DNA of 9,506 nucleotides from JBAWAP01 sp049589355 (GTDB lineage: Bacteria; Chloroflexota; Anaerolineae; VGOG01). Position 1 is the first letter of the stretch; each line of letters begins with the position of its first letter. Below the pieces are notes generated by a model, which had not been told where the DNA came from, did no database searches, and saw nothing but the letters and a program-made list of their open reading frames with translations. Positions 5,634-9,506 of this stretch are shown here, piece after piece. Position numbers and translations under genes: made by a program. The stretch covers positions 1-9,506 of the forward strand of contig JBAWAP010000162.1 of assembly GCA_049589355.1 (NCBI GenBank), written 5' to 3'.

Positions 5634-8198
5634 ATGACTGCCTTTCACACCATTGCCGTACCACATGAGGACATCCTGGCCGGGCGGCTGACGATGGACG
5701 TCTTCGCCGCCGACCTGTGGGAGGTCCACAAGGGCCGCGCCCCCGACGAGTACCGCGACCCCGTCCGCTTCTTCCAGAAGACCTACCAGACCGAGGGGCT
5801 GAGCCACCTGCTGGTCGTGGTCGAAAAGCGGTTGCGCGGGGAGGGCGGCGACCCAGTGATCCAGATTCAGACGCCATTTGGCGGCGGCAAGACCCACGCT
5901 CTCATCGCCATGTACCACAAAGTCGCTGAGTGGGACGCCAAGCGGGTCGTGGTCGTGGGCACGCCGATGGCTCCCACGGAGACCTTATGGGGTCTGATGG
6001 CTGAGCAGCTCACCGGGAGCCGGCTTGGCTTCGAGGGCTCCACAGCCCCCGGCCGCGAGGCGCTGCGGTCGCTGCTGGAAGCTCATCAGCCGCTGCTCAT
6101 CCTGATGGACGAGGTGCTGGAGTACGCCACCAAAGCCGCCGGCGTGACGGTAGGCGCCAGCAACCTGGCGGCGCAGACCCTGGCCTTCCTGCAGGAACTG
6201 ACCGAGGCCGCCGCCACACTGGAACGGGTATGCCTGGTACTCACCCTGCCCTCTAGCCTCCTGGAGCATTACGACGAGAGCGCGGAGCGGCTCTTCCGTC
6301 AACTGCAGAAGGGGGTAGGGCGGGTGGAGAAGATCTACACCCCGGTGCAGGAGCACGAGATCACCCAGGTCATCCGCCGCCGTCTCTTTTCCTCGATTGC
6401 CGAGAAGCAGATGCGGGAAGTTGTTGGCGGGTTCCTCGACTACGCCGTTGGGGAGTCGTTGCTGCCAGCAGGGGTGGAAGCTTCGGAGTACCGCCGTCGC
6501 TTCGAGGCATCCTACCCCTTCTTGCCAGAGGTGGTGGACGTGCTCTACCAGCGGTGGGGGAGTTTCCCCAGTTTCCAACGAACCCGAGGCGTGCTGCGGC
6601 TTCTCTCGCTGGTCGTCCACGCCCTCAAGGAGCGACAACTTCCCTACATCTCGCTGGCCGACTTTGATCTGGCCAACCAGGAGATCCGCCGTGAGCTCCT
6701 CAAGCACATCGGCCCCGAGTTCGACAGCGTCATCGCCTCCGACATCAGCGGAGAGGAAGCAGGGGGGCGAAAGGTAGACGGGGAGCTGGGCGCGGCCTAT
6801 CAGGGATTGCGGCTGGGGACGCGGGTGGCCACCAGCATCTTCCTGTACTCCTTCTCTGGCGGCGTGGAGCGAGGGGCCACGCTGGGCGAGGTGAAGCGGA
6901 GCGCTACCACTACGAACAATCCGGCCAGCGTGGTAGCCGAGGCAGTGGAACTCCTGGGAGGTCGCCTCTTCTACTTGCAGCGGCAAAGCGGCAAGGTCTT
7001 CTTCACCAACCAGCCCAACCTCAACCGCATCCTGCTCATCCGGATGGAGAACATCGAGGCTCCTGAGATCGCGACTGAGGAGAAGACCCTATTGAAGGAG
7101 CGGGTGGGTGGGCGACGGCTCAAAGTCTTCCTCTGGCCGACCTCTGACGCTGACATCCCCGAGAACCCTGATTTGAAGCTAATCCTCTTGCAGGAGCGCG
7201 ACGACGCTTTGATGCAGACCATCCTGAAGCAGAAGGGCACCATCCCCCGTGTGCACTGCAACACCCTCTTTTTCCTGGTAGCGTTAGAGGGCGAGCGATC
7301 TGCCCTGGAGACACTGATGCGGAAGCGCCTGGCTTTTGAGATGATTGAGGGCGACAGGACCCTCAACCTCAACCAGGACCAGCGGAAGGAGATCAAGGAC
7401 GGACTGAAGAAAGCTCAGGGCGACCTAGCCGAGGCTGTGCGACGCACCTACCGGCAGCTCTTCATCCCCACCCGCGACGGGTTGAAGGAACTCGACCTGG
7501 GCATCCCGACGTATGGAGAGGACAGGCCTCTAGATGAGGAAGTGTACGAGAAACTGCGCTTGGACGGGGAAATCCTGGAGCGCATTGTCCCTCTGGTCAT
7601 CAAAGAACGCTACCTGCGGGAGCAGGCGTACGTGCTGACCGAGCAGTTGGCCCAGGCCGGGCTGAGGACGCCGGGAGAGACGCGGGTGGTCAGCCATCAG
7701 GCATGGGAGCGGGGCATCGCCGAAGGGGTACGCCAGGGGCTGTTTGGGTTGGGGGAATTGGAAGACGACCGGCCCGTGTGCCGTTCATTCAAAGAGGAAC
7801 CCTTCATCGGACTGGCAGGCAGCGAGGTCATCATCCAGGCCGAGATCTGCCAGGCTCAGCGGGAGGCGGAGGGGCCGGGCTACGAGGCCCCTGGCGCAGC
7901 GGAGGGTATCACGATCAAAGAGACCGAGATTGAGCCAGGGGAGGCGGGACCCGGCGTGGACGTTGGGGTAACGCTAGGGGGCGAGGAAGCAGCCCTACGG
8001 CGGCATCTACGGTTGCAGTTCACCGTGCCCAAGGGCAAGGTCGCTGGCCTGATGGGAGTGATGAACCTGCTCCAGCACAAGTTTAACCAACTGGAGGTTG
8101 TGCTGTCCGCAGCCGGAGGGTGGATTTCGGAGCAGGAGTACGAGGACAAGATCAGGGAGGCTTTCCGGCAACTGGGGATCGAAGTTGTTGAGGAGTGA
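5634..8198 (+). CDS. DUF499-domain AAA+ ATPase (COG1483-like)
   Basis: The protein has 854 residues from the ATG at 5634, which has AGGAGGT at 5621-5627. An in-frame GTG at 5601 lies inside repeat copy C and is not used. The N-terminal region (VFAADLWEVHKG, residues 23-34) and Walker A QTPFGGGKTH (79-88) are characteristic of DUF499. Walker B is LLILMDE (154-160) and a sensor-like LVLTLPSS is at 201-208. The middle is helical and charged, probably a lid and linker. The C-terminal stretch LQFTVPKGKVAGLMGVMN and the final helix are also typical. The family is a large AAA+ ATPase found with DUF1156 methylases and helicases in defence islands, and is presumed to drive recognition or remodelling of foreign DNA. 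No nuclease motif is seen. It is the last gene of the operon; a purB fragment follows only about 10 bases after the stop. Confidence 0.92.
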   Translation: MTAFHTIAVPHEDILAGRLTMDVFAADLWEVHKGRAPDEYRDPVRFFQKTYQTEGLSHLLVVVEKRLRGEGGDPVIQIQTPFGGGKTHALIAMYHKVAEWDAKRVVVVGTPMAPTETLWGLMAEQLTGSRLGFEGSTAPGREALRSLLEAHQPLLILMDEVLEYATKAAGVTVGASNLAAQTLAFLQELTEAAATLERVCLVLTLPSSLLEHYDESAERLFRQLQKGVGRVEKIYTPVQEHEITQVIRRRLFSSIAEKQMREVVGGFLDYAVGESLLPAGVEASEYRRRFEASYPFLPEVVDVLYQRWGSFPSFQRTRGVLRLLSLVVHALKERQLPYISLADFDLANQEIRRELLKHIGPEFDSVIASDISGEEAGGRKVDGELGAAYQGLRLGTRVATSIFLYSFSGGVERGATLGEVKRSATTTNNPASVVAEAVELLGGRLFYLQRQSGKVFFTNQPNLNRILLIRMENIEAPEIATEEKTLLKERVGGRRLKVFLWPTSDADIPENPDLKLILLQERDDALMQTILKQKGTIPRVHCNTLFFLVALEGERSALETLMRKRLAFEMIEGDRTLNLNQDQRKEIKDGLKKAQGDLAEAVRRTYRQLFIPTRDGLKELDLGIPTYGEDRPLDEEVYEKLRLDGEILERIVPLVIKERYLREQAYVLTEQLAQAGLRTPGETRVVSHQAWERGIAEGVRQGLFGLGELEDDRPVCRSFKEEPFIGLAGSEVIIQAEICQAQREAEGPGYEAPGAAEGITIKETEIEPGEAGPGVDVGVTLGGEEAALRRHLRLQFTVPKGKVAGLMGVMNLLQHKFNQLEVVLSAAGGWISEQEYEDKIREAFRQLGIEVVEE

Positions 8199-8207
8199 AA
8201 TATATTC

Positions 8208-8277
8208 CACCTGGCGCTACGGCAGTCAGGAGATGCGAAGGTTGTGGTCCGAGGAGCACAAACGGCGGCTGTGGCGG
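8208..8277 (+). pseudogene. purB: purB 5' fragment (codons ~16-38), remnant
   Basis: This stretch aligns without gaps to 9315-9384 in the intact purB start, with 64 of 70 bases identical. It encodes TWRYGSQEMRRLWSEEHKRR against TWRYGSQEMRKLWSEEHKRR. Four of the six differences are silent and the other two fall in one codon (Arg for Lys), so it diverged while still coding. Similarity to purB ends sharply on both sides: upstream is the DUF499 stop, and downstream the frame reads SLLAWLI and stops at 8301. The catalytic parts are absent, so it is a relic. Confidence 0.9.
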
Positions 8278-8297
8278 TCACTCCTGGCGTGGTTGAT

Positions 8298-8327
8298 TTG
8301 ACAACTGCCCTGGTAACATGTTATACT
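8298..8327 (+). promoter_or_regulatory. Strong sigma70-type promoter for the antitoxin/toxin-remnant genes
   Basis: A perfect -35 TTGACA (8298-8303) and -10 TATACT (8322-8327) are separated by 18 bases. The ATG of the first downstream gene is at 8374, giving a leader of about 40 bases with GGGAGG at 8361-8366. This is the clearest promoter in the window. Confidence 0.75.
8314..8323. promoter_or_regulatory. Palindromic operator candidate overlapping the -10
   Basis: TAACATGTTA is a perfect 10-bp palindrome lying in the promoter spacer and touching the -10 box. Type II antitoxins commonly repress their own promoters through such sites, so autoregulation by one of the downstream antitoxin-like proteins is possible. 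The site is visible; the function is inferred. Confidence 0.4.
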
Positions 8328-8373
8328 ATTCTTGTAGACTGATTTCTTTTTCACCCTGTTGGGAGGTGTGACC

Positions 8374-8664
8374 ATGAGTGTGTATCCTGCGACCGCTGAT
8401 ACAGATACTGTGTTGCGACTCCTGCGCCTGTTGCCGCCCCGTGAGCGGTTGCGAGTGGTGGCACAGGTCTTGCCGGAATTGGAACGCGACTTGTTGGCTA
8501 TACCACCGTCTTCTCGTTTCTGGCAGGGTGATGACGTACACACGCTGGCCGAGCATCAAGGTGTTCAGCCCGTCGCTGACTTCGATGTGTTGCTAGGCGG
8601 CTGGCCTGAGGACGAACCGGTAGACGATTTCATAGCCGCCGTTCGCGAATGGCGACGGCGTTGA
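8374..8664 (+). CDS. Orphan VapB-like antitoxin (PIN-toxin partner family)
   Basis: The 96-residue protein has a helical leucine- and arginine-rich N-terminal half (LRLLRLLPPRERLRVVAQVL). Its C-terminus holds the pattern LAEHQGVQPV ... GGWPEDEPVDDFIAAVREWRRR (residues 58-96). That tail (WPEDE.vDdFia.v.eWRr) is what I know from antitoxins encoded before PIN-domain VapC toxins in Chloroflexota and Cyanobacteria; the tail normally binds the toxin. No PIN gene follows: the next gene, 14 bases on, is a different antitoxin type. The ATG at 8374 follows GGGAGG, and the TTG at 8359 is a less likely start. Expression would come from the promoter at 8298-8327. The assignment is by C-terminal motif only; no N-terminal DNA-binding fold can be named with confidence. 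Confidence 0.6.
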   Translation: MSVYPATADTDTVLRLLRLLPPRERLRVVAQVLPELERDLLAIPPSSRFWQGDDVHTLAEHQGVQPVADFDVLLGGWPEDEPVDDFIAAVREWRRR

Positions 8665-8678
8665 AAACGAGGTGAACG

Positions 8679-8951
8679 ATGAATCAGCAAAACAAGGACT
8701 TAATCCTTCTAATTCTGGATATGCAAGGCATTGAGGACCGCCTCCGTGAGTTTGAGCGCAGGTATCGCCTACGATCCAATGTGTTCTATCAACTGGTCAA
8801 AGAGGGCAAAATCGAACAGCGGTTAGAGCTCCTCGAATGGGTGGGGCTGTACGAAACTCTCCAGGCCCGGGAGGCAGAGTACCAGCGACTGCTTCAACAG
8901 CAGGTGGAACCCGTGTTGGCTGGCTTGAACTCCGCGCTGCTCCCTGTCTGA
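8679..8951 (+). CDS. Small helical protein, probable antitoxin partner of DUF6516/TumE-type toxin
   Basis: The protein has 90 residues, mostly charged helix (EDRLREFERRYRLRS, EWVGLYETLQAREAEYQRLL). The pattern FErrYrlrSnvFYqlvkeGki ... lEWvGLYE (residues 25-59) resembles the small coiled proteins that precede DUF6516 (TumE-like) toxins, where they are taken as antitoxins. The stop at 8949-8951 is one base before the ATG of a DUF6516 fragment, which supports the pairing. GAGGTG at 8669-8674 is the likely ribosome site. It is intact while its partner is gutted, as expected if the loss of the toxin came first. I do not recognise a specific DNA-binding motif. Confidence 0.55.
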   Translation: MNQQNKDLILLILDMQGIEDRLREFERRYRLRSNVFYQLVKEGKIEQRLELLEWVGLYETLQAREAEYQRLLQQQVEPVLAGLNSALLPV

Positions 8952-8952
8952 C

Positions 8953-9129
8953 ATGCCGACTAACCCTCTAGCATCTATCACTGATTACGAGACGTTCATC
9001 TATGGCTTGCCGGATGCCTTTCCCCCAGACATCAAACGCCGGCGCGGGAACGCGCCGGGCTTGAGCTCTGATTCCCCTAACCTGCCTTTTCTGGTTCGGG
9101 AAATCGAGCAGGCGTATTTGAGTGCGTAA
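8953..9129 (+). pseudogene. Internally deleted DUF6516/TumE-family toxin
   Basis: A 58-residue frame runs from the ATG at 8953 to the TAA at 9127-9129. Its first part, ASITDYETFIYGLPDAFP (residues 7-24), matches the start of DUF6516 proteins, and its second part, PPDIKRRRGNAPGLSSDSPN then LPFLVREIEQ (24-51), matches their very end. The family is normally around 120-130 residues, so about 65-70 central residues, including the conserved core, are missing, with the frame kept. The join falls in the C run at 9022-9026, consistent with a short-homology deletion. It is unlikely to be a working toxin. It is translationally placed just after the putative antitoxin. Confidence 0.7.
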
Positions 9130-9270
9130 ACAATTGTGAAAACCTCTCTGCACTTGTTCTCCCCTAAGCTCAACGACGCCCTGGCCCAATTACCCTATCT
9201 GCCCAGGGCGTTTGCAAATGAGGTTTGGCCGTGTTTCAGCGTAGAGCTATGGAGTGATCGGAGGAAACCG
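9130..9270 (+). other. Intergenic leader of purB
   Basis: This 141-base gap separates the toxin remnant from purB. It holds one hairpin (9176-9211) and the purB ribosome site GGAGG at 9260-9264. I see no convincing -35/-10 pair, so purB may be read from the promoter at 8298 or from one too weak to recognise. Confidence 0.4.
9176..9211 (+). terminator. Possible weak terminator or attenuator hairpin before purB
   Basis: ACGCCCTGG (9176-9184) pairs perfectly with CCAGGGCGT (9203-9211), giving a nine-base GC-rich stem with an 18-base loop. Only two further T residues follow, so it is a poor intrinsic terminator. It could act as a leader structure for purB instead. Confidence 0.35.
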
Positions 9271-9506
9271 ATGGCGCAAGAAACTTATGGCTACGACACC
9301 TTTCTTTCGCCCTTCACCTGGCGCTACGGTAGTCAGGAGATGCGGAAATTGTGGTCGGAGGAGCACAAGCGGCGGCTGTGGCGGCGCATCTGGGTGGCTC
9401 TGGCTGAAGCCGAGCACGAGGCTGGGCTGGTTAGTGAGGCGGAGCTGGATGACTTGAGGGTGCACCAGGACGAAGTGGACATCGCCCGAGCCCACGAGAT
9501 CGAGGC
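9271..9506 (+). CDS. purB: Adenylosuccinate lyase, N-terminal part (runs off the window)
   Basis: The frame from the ATG at 9271 is open to the edge (78 full codons). It begins MAQETYGYDTFLSPFTWRYG and continues with MRKLWSEEHKRRLWRRIWVA, LAEAEHEAGLVSEAEL and VDIARAHEIE. This is the N-terminal helical region of PurB, the cytosolic homotetrameric enzyme that releases fumarate from SAICAR and from adenylosuccinate in purine synthesis. Catalytic residues lie further downstream, outside the window. The ATG is set by GGAGG at 9260-9264. A diverged 70-bp copy of codons 16-38 lies about 1.1 kb upstream. This gene marks the return to housekeeping sequence at the right of the defence region. Confidence 0.93.
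   Translation, partial: MAQETYGYDTFLSPFTWRYGSQEMRKLWSEEHKRRLWRRIWVALAEAEHEAGLVSEAELDDLRVHQDEVDIARAHEIE

Noticed and set aside
5985..6986. Long minus-strand open frame of 333 codons opposite the DUF499 gene (also 283 codons at 3955-4806 and 259 at 1569-2348)
   Set aside because: They lie fully opposite strongly supported + strand genes, show no recognisable domain, and GC-rich codon bias creates such open antisense frames. The one at 3955-4806 even contains the translated repeat peptide FDYAQDR.
8233..8301. Tiny ORF (22 codons) with CAGGAG upstream, within the purB relic
   Set aside because: Its ATG is an internal Met of the purB sequence and its SD look comes from purB codons; nothing suggests expression.
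9254..9457. 67-codon + strand frame overlapping the purB start
   Set aside because: It is out of frame with the clear PurB protein beginning at 9271 and has no recognisable features.

Overview
The window is a GC-rich bacterial segment. Gene style, the class of dispersed repeats and the PurB sequence suggest an uncultured Chloroflexota (Anaerolineae-like) genome; this is inferred from general resemblance, not from a marker gene search. All recognisable genes read on the + strand.

Layout. (1) Bases 3-281 are the C-terminal end of a gene entering from the left. It encodes a DUF3883 domain, the usual tail of large SNF2/DEAD-like helicases in defence loci. (2) After a 146-bp AT-richer gap with a dyad, a tight operon begins: an ABC-type ATPase fused to a TOPRIM-like nuclease region (428-2206, OLD-like), which overlaps by ATGA a large DUF1156 adenine-type DNA methylase with a Zn-ribbon insertion (2203-5037). 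A small GxxExxY PD-(D/E)XK nuclease-like protein (5146-5523) and a DUF499 AAA+ ATPase (5634-8198) follow. Helicase + DUF1156 methylase + DUF499 ATPase is the core of a known defence-island locus, called Hma (helicase-methylase-ATPase) in PADLOC as I recall. The OLD-like gene and the GxxExxY gene are extra genes embedded in that core. (3) Right of the operon is a junk-like zone: a 70-bp purB fragment, a strong sigma70-like promoter, an orphan VapB-like antitoxin, a TumA-like small coiled protein, and a DUF6516/TumE toxin whose middle has been deleted. (4) The window ends in the true start of purB (adenylosuccinate lyase).

The most unusual structure is a family of ~95-100 bp palindrome-ended repeats, with ends ATAGGACACGGAT / ATCCGTGTCCTAT. 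Two copies bracket the GxxExxY gene exactly, between stop codon and Shine-Dalgarno on each side. A third copy sits inside the methylase reading frame and is translated, lengthening the loop between its two Cys pairs. The methylase also carries an in-frame copy of a second dispersed repeat (the one that reads LSVVEG), a perfect 16-bp palindrome, and a central low-GC stretch.

How it may work together (inference): the methylase marks host DNA, and the helicase and DUF499 ATPase act on unmarked invading DNA. The OLD-like ATPase-nuclease is an accessory or independent defence module. The GxxExxY cassette may be a repeat-borne insertion rather than a functional part of the system. The purB fragment next to the operon end suggests that the island's right edge lies in or beside a former purB copy.
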